NCBI RefSeq assembly: GCF_029223485.1
Contig: NZ_JARHTP010000006.1
Coordinates: forward strand, 62,001 to 126,000
Direction of reading: 5' to 3'
From: Streptomyces coacervatus
Lineage (GTDB): Bacteria; Actinomycetota; Actinomycetes; Streptomycetales; Streptomycetaceae
Length of the DNA stretch: 64,000 nucleotides
The position numbers and the translations under genes are program-made. The notes beneath the pieces are model-generated. The model saw nothing but the letters and a program-made list of their open reading frames with translations. It searched no databases and was not told the DNA's origin. Below are positions 25,996 to 34,508 of the stretch, in pieces (position 1 is the first letter of the stretch; each line of letters begins with the position of its first letter).

Positions 25996-27384
25996 CTACT
26001 TCCCACCCTTGGCGAGGAAGGCCAGCAGGTCCTGCCGACTGACCACACCGGTCGGCTTGCCCTCGACGAGGACGATCGCCGCGTCCGCGGCGCCGAGCAC
26101 GGACATCAGGTCGCCGACCGGCTCGCCGGAGCCGACCTGGGGCAGCGGGGCGGACATGTGCTTCTCCAGCGGGTCGGAGAGGGAGGCCCGCTGGGTGAAG
26201 AGCGCGTCGAGCAGTTCGCGTTCGACGACCGACCCCACGACCTCGGCGGCCATGACGTCCGGGTGACCGGCGCCCGGCTTCACGATCGGCATCTGCGAGA
26301 CGCCGTACTCGCGCAGCACCTCGATGGCCTCGCCGACGGTCTCGTCCGGGTGCATGTGGACGAGGGACGGGATGGCGCCGTGCTCCTTGTCGCTCAGGAC
26401 ATCGGCGACGCGGGCGCTGGAGCTCTCGTCCTCCAGGAAGCCGTAATCCGCCATCCACTCATCATTGAAGATCTTGCTGAGGTACCCGCGGCCGCTGTCC
26501 GGCAGCAGCACGACCACGACGCCGTTCTCGTCCAGCCGCTCGGCGACCCGCAGCGCGGCCACGACGGCCATCCCGCAGGAGCCGCCGACGAGCAGCCCCT
26601 CCTCCTTGGCGAGCCGGCGGGTCATCTGGAAGGAGTCCTTGTCGGACACGGCGACGATCTCGTCGGCGACGGTCCGGTCGTAGGCGGTGGGCCAGAAGTC
26701 CTCACCGACGCCCTCGACGAGATACGGCCGCCCGGAGCCGCCGGAGTACACGGAGCCCTCGGGGTCGGCGCCGACGACCTGCACGCGGCCCTCGCTCGCG
26801 TCCTTCAGATAGCGGCCGGTGCCGGAGATGGTGCCGCCGGTGCCGACGCCCGCCACGAAGTGGGTGATCCGCCCCTCCGTCTGCTCCCACAGCTCGGGGC
26901 CGGTGGAGTGGTAGTGGGAGAGGGGGTTGTTGGGGTTGGAGTACTGGTCGGGCTTCCACGCGCCCGGCGTCTCGCGCACCAGCCGGTCGGAGACGTTGTA
27001 GTACGAGTCGGGGTGCTCGGGATCCACGGCGGTCGGGCACACGACAACCTCGGCCCCGTACGCCCTCAGCACATTGATCTTGTCCGTGCTCACCTTGTCG
27101 GGGCACACGAAGATGCACTTGTACCCCTTCTGCTGCGCCACGATGGCCAGGCCGACCCCGGTGTTCCCGCTGGTCGGCTCCACGATCGTCCCGCCGGGCT
27201 TGAGCGCGCCGCTCTCCTCCGCCGCCTCGATCATGCGCAGGGCGATGCGGTCCTTCACGGAGCCGCCGGGATTGAAGTACTCGACCTTGGCCAGGACGGT
27301 TGCCCGGATGCCCTTGGTCACGCTGTTGAGCCTCACCAGCGGGGTGTTGCCGACGAGACTGATCATCGAGTCGTGGAATTGCAC
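25996..27384 (-). CDS. cbs: Cystathionine beta-synthase
   Basis: 462 residues. PLP domain: lysine in FNPGGSVKDRIALRM, TSGNTGVGLA, and the phosphate loop GVGTGGTISGTGRYLK. Two C-terminal CBS modules follow (~330-460: PSLVHMHPDETVGEAIEVLREYG, LVEGKPTGVVSRQDLLAFL). Condenses serine and homocysteine in trans-sulfuration. GTG 27384 with GGAGACAAC upstream. Cysteine synthase is the alternative, but the CBS pair favours this call. Confidence 0.93.
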   Translation of the reverse strand: MQFHDSMISLVGNTPLVRLNSVTKGIRATVLAKVEYFNPGGSVKDRIALRMIEAAEESGALKPGGTIVEPTSGNTGVGLAIVAQQKGYKCIFVCPDKVSTDKINVLRAYGAEVVVCPTAVDPEHPDSYYNVSDRLVRETPGAWKPDQYSNPNNPLSHYHSTGPELWEQTEGRITHFVAGVGTGGTISGTGRYLKDASEGRVQVVGADPEGSVYSGGSGRPYLVEGVGEDFWPTAYDRTVADEIVAVSDKDSFQMTRRLAKEEGLLVGGSCGMAVVAALRVAERLDENGVVVVLLPDSGRGYLSKIFNDEWMADYGFLEDESSSARVADVLSDKEHGAIPSLVHMHPDETVGEAIEVLREYGVSQMPIVKPGAGHPDVMAAEVVGSVVERELLDALFTQRASLSDPLEKHMSAPLPQVGSGEPVGDLMSVLGAADAAIVLVEGKPTGVVSRQDLLAFLAKGGK

Positions 27385-27533
27385 CGTTGTCTCCGGATGC
27401 TTGCAAAAGAAGTGGTCGTGATTGTTCCGCCAGCCTACGGCTCACCGGAGCCGTTCACCGGACGTTGAGATTGGCGAATGGCCGGTTCGGGGCAAGGAGT
27501 GGATGTACGGCTACGAGGAGGTGGCGGCGACGT

Positions 27534-28562
27534 ATGACGAGCATGTCTAGGGCGAGGGTGGCCCGGCGGATCGCGGCCGGTGCGGCATACGGCGGTGGTG
27601 GGATCGGACTGGCCGGCGCAGCAGCCGTCGGTCTGCTGCTGGCGGAGGCCCGGATGGCCAGGCGCCATGTGGGCAACGGCTCCGGCGGACGTGTCCCGGT
27701 GGCGGACGGCCAGTACGGCACCACGTACTCCACCCCCGACGAACCTCCCCTGCGCCTGACGATGCTCGGTGACTCCACGGCCGCGGGCCAGGGCGTGCAC
27801 CGGGCGGGCCAGACACCGGGCGCACTGCTGGCCTCCGGGCTGTCCGCGGTGGCGGAGCGCCCGGTGGAACTCCACAACGTGGCCCTTCCGGGGGCCACGT
27901 CCGACGACCTGGACCGCCAGGTGGCCCTGGTCCTGGCGAACCCCGCCCTGGTGCCGGACGTCTGCGTGATCATGATCGGCGCGAACGACGTCACCCACCG
28001 CATGCCGGCGACCCGCTCGGTCCGCCACCTGTCGTCGACGGTACGGCGGCTGCGTACGGCCGGTGCGGAGGTGGTCGTAGGCACCTGTCCCGACCTGGGC
28101 ACGGTGGAACGGGTCCAGCAGCCCCTGCGCTGGCTGGCCCGCCGGGCCTCCCGCCAGCTGGCGGCCGCCCAGACGATCGGCACGGTCGAACAGGGCGGCC
28201 GCACGGTGTCGCTCGGCGACCTCCTCGGCCCGGAGTTCGAGGCGAACCCCCGCGAGCTGTTCGGCCCCGACAACTACCACCCCTCGGCCGAGGGGTACGC
28301 GACAGCGGCGATGGCAGTCCTTCCCACCGTCTGCGCAGCCCTGGGCCTGTGGCCGGCGGAGGAGGAGCGCCCCGACGTCACCCGCCGCGAGGGCTTCCTG
28401 CCGGTGGCACGGGCGGCGGCAGAAGCGGCCTCCGAGGCGGGCACAGAGGTCACGGCAGCCATGCCGACGGGCCCACGGGGCCCCTGGGCCCTCCTCAAGC
28501 GGAGGCGCCGCCGCCGCGTACCGGAGCCGGAACGGGCCCCTGCGCAGCAGCCATCACCTTGA
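27534..28562 (+). CDS. SGNH-family lipase/esterase, membrane anchored
   Basis: 342 residues. One N-terminal hydrophobic helix (GAAYGGGGIGLAGAAAVGLLLAE), then SGNH blocks: GDSTAAGQG (Ser), GATSDDL (Gly), IGANDVTHR (Asn) and DNYHPSAEGYA (Asp/His). The C-terminus is basic (KRRRRRRVPEP). ATG 27534 lies 12 nt after GAGGAGG; longer open frames upstream lack support. Divergent from cystathionine beta-synthase. Confidence 0.88.
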   Translation: MTSMSRARVARRIAAGAAYGGGGIGLAGAAAVGLLLAEARMARRHVGNGSGGRVPVADGQYGTTYSTPDEPPLRLTMLGDSTAAGQGVHRAGQTPGALLASGLSAVAERPVELHNVALPGATSDDLDRQVALVLANPALVPDVCVIMIGANDVTHRMPATRSVRHLSSTVRRLRTAGAEVVVGTCPDLGTVERVQQPLRWLARRASRQLAAAQTIGTVEQGGRTVSLGDLLGPEFEANPRELFGPDNYHPSAEGYATAAMAVLPTVCAALGLWPAEEERPDVTRREGFLPVARAAAEAASEAGTEVTAAMPTGPRGPWALLKRRRRRRVPEPERAPAQQPSP

Positions 28563-28565
28563 TCT

Positions 28566-28757
28566 CGCCCCCGCCGCCCCTACCCGTCCCGGGGGCCAGC
28601 CCCCGGACCCCCGCTCCTCAAACGCCGGAGGGGCTGATTTTCGCCGACCGGGGCTTGGTCTTTCAGCCCGTCCGGCGTTTGAGGACGAGGCCGTTCAGGC
28701 CGAAGCGGGGGTCTGGGGGCGGCAGCCCCCAGGGACGGGACGGGTAGGGGCGGCGGG
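28566..28757. repeat. Large imperfect inverted repeat, intergenic Streptomyces-type element
   Basis: The 325-bp gap downstream of the esterase is mostly one structure. The left part runs from CCGCCGCCCCTACCCGTCCC to the core CTCAAACGCCGGA (28617-28629). The right part has the perfect complement TCCGGCGTTTGAG (28671-28683), then a mirror of the left flank ending CGGGTAGGGGCGG. Nucleotides 28664-28733 recur exactly at 39785-39854. It probably terminates the esterase transcript. GAAAAAAGCAAGCGCTT and unstructured sequence fill the rest to the thiolase start. Confidence 0.75.
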
Positions 28758-28888
28758 GGCGAAAAAAGCAAGCGCTTAGAAAATTGCGGCCAGGGTCACA
28801 CCCCGACACGGGTGACCGTGAAGGTACGTACGGGTAACTTCCCAACCAGCCCTGCCCCGAAGAACACCCGTACGCCAATGGAGCCGTG

Positions 28889-30106
28889 ATGCCCGAAGCC
28901 GTGATCGTCTCGACCGCCCGCTCCCCCATCGGCCGCGCCGTCAAGGGCTCCCTCAAGGACCTGCGCCCCGACGACCTCACCGCCACGATCATCCAGGCCG
29001 CCCTCGCCAAGGTCCCCGAGCTGGACCCCCGCGACATCGACGACCTGCACCTCGGCTGCGGCCTCCCCGGCGGCGAGCAGGGCCACAACCTCGGCCGGAT
29101 CGTCGCCGTACAGATGGGCATGGACCACCTCCCGGGCTGCACGATCACCCGTTACTGTTCCTCGTCGCTCCAGACGAGCCGCATGGCCCTGCACGCCATC
29201 AAGGCCGGCGAGGGCGACGTCTTCATCTCGGCCGGTGTCGAGATGGTCTCCCGCTACGCCAACGGCAGCTCCGACATGCCCAGCGGCCGCAACCCCCTCT
29301 TCGCCGAGGCCGAGGCCCGCACCGAGGCCGTCGCCCAGCAGGAGGGCACCACCTGGCACGACCCGCGTGAGGACGGCCTGCTCCCCGACCCCTACATCGC
29401 GATGGGGCAGACCGCCGAGAACCTGGCCCGCCTCAAGGGCATCACCCGCCAGGACATGGACGAGTTCGGCGTCCGCTCGCAGAACCTCGCCGAGGAAGCC
29501 ATCAAGAACGGCTTCTGGGAGCGCGAGATCACCCCGGTCACCCTCCCCGACGGCACCGTCGTCTCCAAGGACGACGGCCCCCGCGCCGGCGTCACCCTGG
29601 AGGGCGTCGCAGGCCTCAAGCCGGTCTTCCGCCCCGACGGACTGGTCACCGCCGGCAACTGCTGCCCGCTGAACGACGGCGCCGCCGCGGTCGTCATCAT
29701 GAGCGACACCAAGGCCCGCGAGCTCGGCCTGACCCCGCTCGCCCGCATCGTGTCGACCGGCGTCTCCGGCCTCTCCCCGGAGATCATGGGCCTCGGCCCG
29801 GTCGAGGCCAGCAACCAGGCCCTGCGCCGCGCCGGCCTCACCATCGACGACATCGACCTGGTCGAGATCAACGAGGCGTTCGCCGCCCAGGTGATCCCCT
29901 CCTACCGCGACCTGAACATCCCGCTGGAGAAGCTGAATGTGAACGGCGGCGCGATCGCCGTCGGCCACCCCTTCGGCATGACCGGCGCCCGCATCACCGG
30001 CACGCTGATCAACTCCCTCCAGTTCCACGACAAGCAGTTCGGCCTGGAGACGATGTGCGTCGGCGGCGGCCAGGGCATGGCGATGGTCATCGAGCGCCTC
30101 AGCTGA
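28889..30106 (+). CDS. Acetyl-CoA C-acyltransferase (thiolase)
   Basis: 405 residues. Active-site Cys in RYCSSSLQTSRMALHA (~residue 91), His in GGAIAVGHPFGMTGAR and a second Cys in CVGGGQGMA. FadA-type degradative or acetyl-CoA acetyltransferase; substrate chain length not predictable. ATG 28889 has GGAG 5 nt upstream; GTG 28886 is adjacent but less well placed. Monocistronic by spacing, followed by a terminator. Confidence 0.93.
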   Translation: MPEAVIVSTARSPIGRAVKGSLKDLRPDDLTATIIQAALAKVPELDPRDIDDLHLGCGLPGGEQGHNLGRIVAVQMGMDHLPGCTITRYCSSSLQTSRMALHAIKAGEGDVFISAGVEMVSRYANGSSDMPSGRNPLFAEAEARTEAVAQQEGTTWHDPREDGLLPDPYIAMGQTAENLARLKGITRQDMDEFGVRSQNLAEEAIKNGFWEREITPVTLPDGTVVSKDDGPRAGVTLEGVAGLKPVFRPDGLVTAGNCCPLNDGAAAVVIMSDTKARELGLTPLARIVSTGVSGLSPEIMGLGPVEASNQALRRAGLTIDDIDLVEINEAFAAQVIPSYRDLNIPLEKLNVNGGAIAVGHPFGMTGARITGTLINSLQFHDKQFGLETMCVGGGQGMAMVIERLS

Positions 30107-30157
30107 ACCCCTGACCCAACCTCTCGGTAGTCAACAAGGCACCCACCGTGAGCCGAT

Positions 30158-30198
30158 GGCCCGGAGTCCGGGAAACCCCGGGCCTCCGGGCCGTTTTG
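30158..30198 (+). terminator. Rho-independent terminator after thiolase
   Basis: GGCCCGGAG (30158-30166) pairs with CTCCGGGCC (30184-30192), with an inner pairing CCGGG/CCCGG, followed by GTTTTG. About 50 nt downstream of the thiolase stop. One of the few terminators in the window with a T run. Confidence 0.8.
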
Positions 30199-30390
30199 TG
30201 ATCCAATCTCCCCCAGGATGTGACCTATCTCCCTTAGAAGGGGGATTTACGCAGGTCAAGGCCGTTGCGGCACTAAACCCGGGACCCAAATCCCTGCCCG
30301 TTTCGTGACGTTACGCACTGACAGCTGGTTAGTCCGCCCTTCAAGCTGATGTAGGAAGTCGGGGGTCGACTTTGAACCGGGAGTACGTCA

Positions 30391-31167
30391 GTGAGCGCCA
30401 TGCCGATCACCTTGCTGGTCATCACGGCCGCCACGGGCGCCGTGGGCGTCGCCGTCCTGCGGACGCTCATGGTGCTGCGCCGTGAGGTCGCGGTACTGCA
30501 CACCCAGCTCGCCGAGCACCGCTCCGCGCGCGGTCTCGTGCCGGCCGCCCGCCCCTCCTCCGAGGCCGACGAGATACGCGCCGCGGTGGCCGAGGCGCTC
30601 GCCGAGGAGCGTGAGCGCGAACTGGCCGAGGCACGCGCCTTCTGGGCCGCACAGGAGGCCCGTGACGCCTCCGACGCGCCCTCGCTGCTGGGTCTGGCGG
30701 ACAGCGAGCTGTTCCTGCCCCGGCAGGCCGATTTCATGGGCCTGGAGCCGGTGAGCGAGCCGACCGTGGACGCCGACGAGTTCGCGGGGGACTCCCCCGA
30801 ACTGGCCGCGGCCCGCCGCCGCCACCCCTCCCACCCGGACTTCGTCCCGGTCCAGTCACCGGTGGTGAACGACCATGAGCGCACGGTGGCCACCCTGGAG
30901 GAACTCGCCGCGTCCCGCGTGGAACTCGCCGACGTCCGCCCGGGCCCCCTCGGCACCCTCGACGTCTACGTCTTCGCCGACGGCACCACCCTCTGCATGA
31001 CCCCGGGCCACCGCGAAACGGCAGAACGCCTCGCCGCGGCCCTGCGGGCGGGCGAAACCCCGGTCCTGCTCGGCGGTTCCGGAATCTCGGGCGCGTACAC
31101 CCTGACATTCGAGTGCGGCGAAGAAAACGTCTACATCCTGGCGGACAGGGTCATAGCGTCGCTGTAG
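30391..31167 (+). CDS. Conserved membrane-anchored protein of unknown function
   Basis: 258 residues. One N-terminal membrane helix (ITLLVITAATGAVGVAVLRTL), then a charged helical stretch (EADEIRAAVAEALAEERERELAEAR, likely coiled coil) and a compact C-terminal domain (LGTLDVYVFADGTTLCMTPGHRETAERL... YILADRVIASL). GTG 30391 has GGGAG upstream; ATG 30400 is an alternative. No family recognised. Confidence 0.75.
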   Translation: MSAMPITLLVITAATGAVGVAVLRTLMVLRREVAVLHTQLAEHRSARGLVPAARPSSEADEIRAAVAEALAEERERELAEARAFWAAQEARDASDAPSLLGLADSELFLPRQADFMGLEPVSEPTVDADEFAGDSPELAAARRRHPSHPDFVPVQSPVVNDHERTVATLEELAASRVELADVRPGPLGTLDVYVFADGTTLCMTPGHRETAERLAAALRAGETPVLLGGSGISGAYTLTFECGEENVYILADRVIASL

Positions 31168-31184
31168 GCCGCCGGGCCACTGCA

Positions 31185-31237
31185 CCCCCTTAAGGGGCGC
31201 GGGGAACTGCGCGACCAGCCACAACGCACCCGCACCC
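31185..31237. repeat. Streptomyces-type intergenic repeat element
   Basis: Begins with the palindrome CCCCTTAAGGGG (31186-31197), followed by GCGCGGGGAACTGCGCGACC and AGCCACAACGCACCCG. I recognise this string as a very common intergenic sequence in Streptomyces genomes; only one copy is seen here. It separates two convergent genes and may act as a terminator. Confidence 0.6.
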
Positions 31238-31248
31238 GAAAACGCTCC

Positions 31249-31560
31249 TCAGACCCCCGCCCGCTGCTGCGACTCCTCCACCAACCGCACAGCCTCATCC
31301 ACCTGGCCCTCGTCACTCAGCACGAGGGCCAAGTCATGCACCGCAACGGTGATTTGATCGGCGGCGGCGAACATCCCCGCGTCCGGCATCTCGCGCGGCT
31401 CGGCGCCCGGCTCCTCCAGAGCCTGCGCCCGGCAGGACAACTCCCTGGCCAATTGCAGCGCCTCAGCGGCAGCTCCGCGTTGCAGCCGACTCTGCGGGGC
31501 GGCCCGCAAACGGTCGGCAAAGTGATCAACGGCACGAGTCAAGGGCGTCGTATCAACCAC
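31249..31560 (-). CDS. Small conserved helical protein, probably leaderless
   Basis: 103 residues from GTG 31560 (VVDTTPLTRAVDHFADRLRAAPQ), all-helical by appearance, ending VDEAVRLVEESQQRAGV. No Shine-Dalgarno, but the minus strand carries TTGGCA, 19 nt, TACGCT, then 7 nt to GTG, so transcription should begin at or beside the start codon. The longer frame to 32073 crosses a terminator and another gene and is rejected. Function unknown. Confidence 0.65.
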   Translation of the reverse strand: MVDTTPLTRAVDHFADRLRAAPQSRLQRGAAAEALQLARELSCRAQALEEPGAEPREMPDAGMFAAADQITVAVHDLALVLSDEGQVDEAVRLVEESQQRAGV

Positions 31561-31665
31561 GGAGTGGAGCGTACGCGTCGCATCCCGACTGTTGCCAACA
31601 GGCGAACGCTCAGGCACCGTGACCTGAAGGACCGGCTTACATCCCCTTTGCGTCCGGAGGCGCCG

Positions 31666-31896
31666 ATGTCCCACGTCCTCTCCGAGGAGACCCACCGCAA
31701 TATGCTCGCCCGCATCCCCCACTGCACCGGTCGTGAAGTGTCCGACTGGCTCCGCACCGTCGAAGAAGGCCCCGCTCTCTTCCGCTTCGAGGAGAAGGTC
31801 AGCTGGCTCCGCCACGAGCACAACCTCGCGTACGGCCACGCGAAGGCGATCATCCACGAGTACGACCTGAGGAGGGCGGCGCGCAAATTCCTCTAG
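31666..31896 (+). CDS. DUF4287-type small protein
   Basis: 76 residues; GGAGG (31656-31660) precedes ATG 31666. Sequence such as CTGREVSDWLRTV, LRHEHNLAYGHAKAIIHEYD is typical of the DUF4287 family (short DNA-mimic or regulatory helical proteins; function unknown). Divergent from the leaderless gene and followed by a strong stem-loop. Confidence 0.8.
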   Translation: MSHVLSEETHRNMLARIPHCTGREVSDWLRTVEEGPALFRFEEKVSWLRHEHNLAYGHAKAIIHEYDLRRAARKFL

Positions 31897-31916
31897 GCGC
31901 GCACTGTCTGGACGAC

Positions 31917-31951
31917 GACGAAGGGCCCCGGTTCCACCGGGGCCCTTCGTC
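31917..31951. terminator. Bidirectional stem-loop terminator
   Basis: Perfect 15-bp stem, GACGAAGGGCCCCGG (31917-31931) with its complement (31937-31951), loop TTCCA. It lies between the convergent DUF4287 and BI-1 genes. No T run, as usual in this genome. Confidence 0.85.
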
Positions 31952-31982
31952 ATACGCGCTGTCAGCCGAACCGGCCGTACGG

Positions 31983-32876
31983 CTAGTCGTTGCTGTTGAG
32001 GATCGCGAGGATCCGCAGGAACTCCATGTAGATCCACACCAGGGTCAGGGTCAGACCGAACGCCGCCAGCCACGCCTCCTGGCGGGGCGCGCCGTAGGCG
32101 ATGCCGTCCTCGACCTGCTTGAAGTCCAGGGCGAGGAAGCAGGCGCCGAGGATGACGCCGATGACACCGAAGAAGATGCCGAGCCCGCCGCTGCGGAAGC
32201 CGAGGCCGTCACCGCCGCCGAAGACCGCGAACAGCATGTTCACCATCATCAGCAGCACGAAGCCGAGCGCGGCCGCCATCACAAAGCCGTAGAAGCGGCG
32301 GTTGACGCGGATCCAGCCCGCCTTGTAGGCGATCAGCACCGCGGCGAAGACCGCCATCGTGCCGATCACGGCCTGCATGGCCGCGCCGCTCGCGATGCGG
32401 TTGTCGACGACGCTGGAGACGACGCCGAGGAAGACACCCTCGAAGGCCGCGTACGACAGGATCAGCGCCGGCGAGGCCGTGCGCTTGAAGGACTGGACGA
32501 ACGCCAGGACCATGCCGACCAGGGCGGCGCCAATACCGATGCCGTAGGACCGGCTGATGTGGGCGTCGTCGACCGGGAGCAGTGCCCAGGCGAGCGCGGC
32601 CGTCACGATCAGGGTGCCGAGCGTGGACGCCGTGCGCAGCACGACGTCGTCCATCGTCATCCGGCCGGTGGTGGCCGGGGCCTGCGGCGGGGCGCCCTGC
32701 TGCAGGCCCTGCTGGGCGTAGGGGTTCTGCGCGTACGGGTTGCCGGTCGGCTGGGCGTACGGGTTGCCCTGCGTGACGACGGCGGGTCCCCCGGCCTGCG
32801 GCGCGGCGTTGAAGCCCGCGTAGCCGTTGTCGCGGCTGAACCCCCGTCGCGAGAAGACCGGGTTTCTGCTCCTCAT
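31983..32876 (-). CDS. Bax inhibitor-1 (BI-1)/YccA family membrane protein
   Basis: 297 residues. Pro/Gln/Gly/Tyr-rich cytoplasmic N-terminus with repeated GNPYAQ-type units (residues ~35-65), then seven hydrophobic segments with the family end ALDFKQVEDGI... EAWLAAFGLTLTLVWIYMEFLRIL. BI-1 proteins are ion-leak or stress-modulating channels; substrate unknown. ATG 32876 follows GGAGGAG. Confidence 0.88.
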   Translation of the reverse strand: MRSRNPVFSRRGFSRDNGYAGFNAAPQAGGPAVVTQGNPYAQPTGNPYAQNPYAQQGLQQGAPPQAPATTGRMTMDDVVLRTASTLGTLIVTAALAWALLPVDDAHISRSYGIGIGAALVGMVLAFVQSFKRTASPALILSYAAFEGVFLGVVSSVVDNRIASGAAMQAVIGTMAVFAAVLIAYKAGWIRVNRRFYGFVMAAALGFVLLMMVNMLFAVFGGGDGLGFRSGGLGIFFGVIGVILGACFLALDFKQVEDGIAYGAPRQEAWLAAFGLTLTLVWIYMEFLRILAILNSND

Positions 32877-33127
32877 TGCACTCCTCCGTGGCCGCCGTGC
32901 GCGGCCTTGAGCATCAAGGGTAATGGGTAGGCAAAGGATTGACCCTAGTGCTTGGGGAGGATCTTTCCCTCGTCGTGCTGCGCAACACGCTAGCCGGGTC
33001 CGTGATTCCCCCGACCGCAGGGGCCCATTCATGACCAATCTGCGACATGGCCGGAACCGGTCGGAGATCGCCTCCTTACGCCATCCGTATGTCGCCCCGC
33101 GTGTCGCCCCGCGCATCACCCCGCGTC

Positions 33128-34354
33128 TCAGTCCAGCGGGAAGCCCGTGTACCCCTCGGCGAGGTCGGTCTCGGCGGCCCGCGAGGAGGCGATGCGCTCC
33201 AGCCGGGCGAGCTGCAGCCGGTCCTCGAAGGGCGTGGCGTCCGGCGCGCGGTGCAGCAGGGTCGTCATGTCGTACGAGAACCGCTCGGCCTGCCAGACAC
33301 GGCGCAGACAGGTCTCGGAGTAGGCGTCGAGCAGCTCCGCCGAACCGGTCTCCTGCTGGTACGTCAGCGCCCGCGCGAACGTCACGACGTCCCCCACGGC
33401 GAGGTTCAGCCCCTTGGCGCCGGTCGGCGGCACGATGTGGGCGGCGTCGCCGGCGAGGAAGAGGCGGCCGTACCGCATGGGCTCCTGGACGTACGAGCGC
33501 ATGGGGGTCACCGACTTCTGGGTGATCGGCCCGCGCTCCAGCCGCCACCCGTCCTCCGTCTCGAAGCGGCGCTCCAGCTCGTCCCAGATCTCCTGGTCGC
33601 CCCACTCCTCGGCGTCCGTGCCCTCGGGCACCTGGAGGTAGAGGCGGGAGACGAAGGATTCAATAGGGAGCGAAGCGACTTCCTTGGAAGGGTGGTGGCG
33701 GGAGACGGGCGGGCGCATGGAGAGCAGGGCGAAGCCGCGGTCGTGGCGGGCGTAGACGAGCTCGTCGTGCGAGGGCGGCACGTCGGCGAGGATGCCGAGC
33801 CAGCCGAAGGGGTACGTCCGCTCGAAGACGCGGGTGAGTTCGGCGGGGATCGCCTTCCTGGCCACTCCCCAGGAGCCGTCGCAGCCGACGACGTAATCGC
33901 ACTCCAGGAGCTCCTCCCGCCCCTCGTGCCGGAACCGGACGGAGGGACTGTCGGTGTCCGCTCCCTCCACCGCCAGCGCCTCCGCCTCGAACAGCAGCGG
34001 GCCGCCCTCCTTGAGCTGGAGGGCGATGAGGTCCTTGCACACCTCGGTCTGGGCGTAGACCGTCACGGAGCGGCCGCCGGTGAGGGCGGGGAAGTCGACG
34101 CGGTGGCGCTTCTTCGCGTACCGCAGCTCGATGCCGTCGTGGCGCAGCCCCTCGCGGTCCATGCGCTCCCCGGCGCCGACCGCGCGCAGCACGTCCACGG
34201 TGCCCTGCTCCAGGATCCCGGCGCGCTGGCGCTGCTCGACGTAGGCGCGGTCGCGGCTTTCGAGCACGACCGAGTCGATGCCGGCGTTGTGGAGCAGCCG
34301 GGCGAGGAGGAGGCCGGCGGGGCCCGCTCCGATGATGCCGACGGTGGTGCGCAT
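33128..34354 (-). CDS. pobA: 4-hydroxybenzoate 3-monooxygenase with internal 18-residue insertion
   Basis: 408 residues. FAD motifs: GxGxxG as GIIGAGPAGLLLARLL, the DG motif YVVGCDGSWG, GDAAHIVPPTGAKGLNLAVGD, and RQRAGILEQGTVDVL typical of PobA. It hydroxylates 4-hydroxybenzoate to protocatechuate. Compared with the family pattern FALCSxRSxTxSRYYxQV, residues VSRHHPSKEVASLPIESF interrupt the strand before VSRLYLQV. The DNA shows an 11-bp direct repeat (33643-33653 and 33697-33707) exactly 54 bp apart, so this is an in-frame insertion. Activity may be affected because this strand is near the substrate domain. Confidence 0.9.
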   Translation of the reverse strand: MRTTVGIIGAGPAGLLLARLLHNAGIDSVVLESRDRAYVEQRQRAGILEQGTVDVLRAVGAGERMDREGLRHDGIELRYAKKRHRVDFPALTGGRSVTVYAQTEVCKDLIALQLKEGGPLLFEAEALAVEGADTDSPSVRFRHEGREELLECDYVVGCDGSWGVARKAIPAELTRVFERTYPFGWLGILADVPPSHDELVYARHDRGFALLSMRPPVSRHHPSKEVASLPIESFVSRLYLQVPEGTDAEEWGDQEIWDELERRFETEDGWRLERGPITQKSVTPMRSYVQEPMRYGRLFLAGDAAHIVPPTGAKGLNLAVGDVVTFARALTYQQETGSAELLDAYSETCLRRVWQAERFSYDMTTLLHRAPDATPFEDRLQLARLERIASSRAAETDLAEGYTGFPLD

Positions 34355-34385
34355 CCTGCGTCCTCCTGCGTTCCTTTGTTCGTCC

Positions 34386-34403
34386 AGTGAAATTTACTTC
34401 ACT
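34386..34403. promoter_or_regulatory. Operator-like inverted repeat upstream of pobA
   Basis: AGTGAA (34386-34391), 6 nt, TTCACT (34398-34403); perfect 6-bp arms, AT-rich, 32-49 bp upstream of the pobA ATG. Position and form suit a repressor or activator site controlling pobA. No regulator gene is adjacent. Confidence 0.45.
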
Positions 34404-34508
34404 CAATTGCTGACGTGAGTTTCCGTCCGCTCATGCCTGATGTCAACGGGTCGCGCGGTGAAGTCTTCAATGGAGGATGCAGGGATCACCACGCGTCGAC
34501 GAACATGG

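Noticed and set aside
31249..32073. 274-codon frame for the small helical protein
   Set aside because: It would run through the convergent DUF4287 gene and a 15-bp terminator stem; the leaderless GTG at 31560 is a better start.
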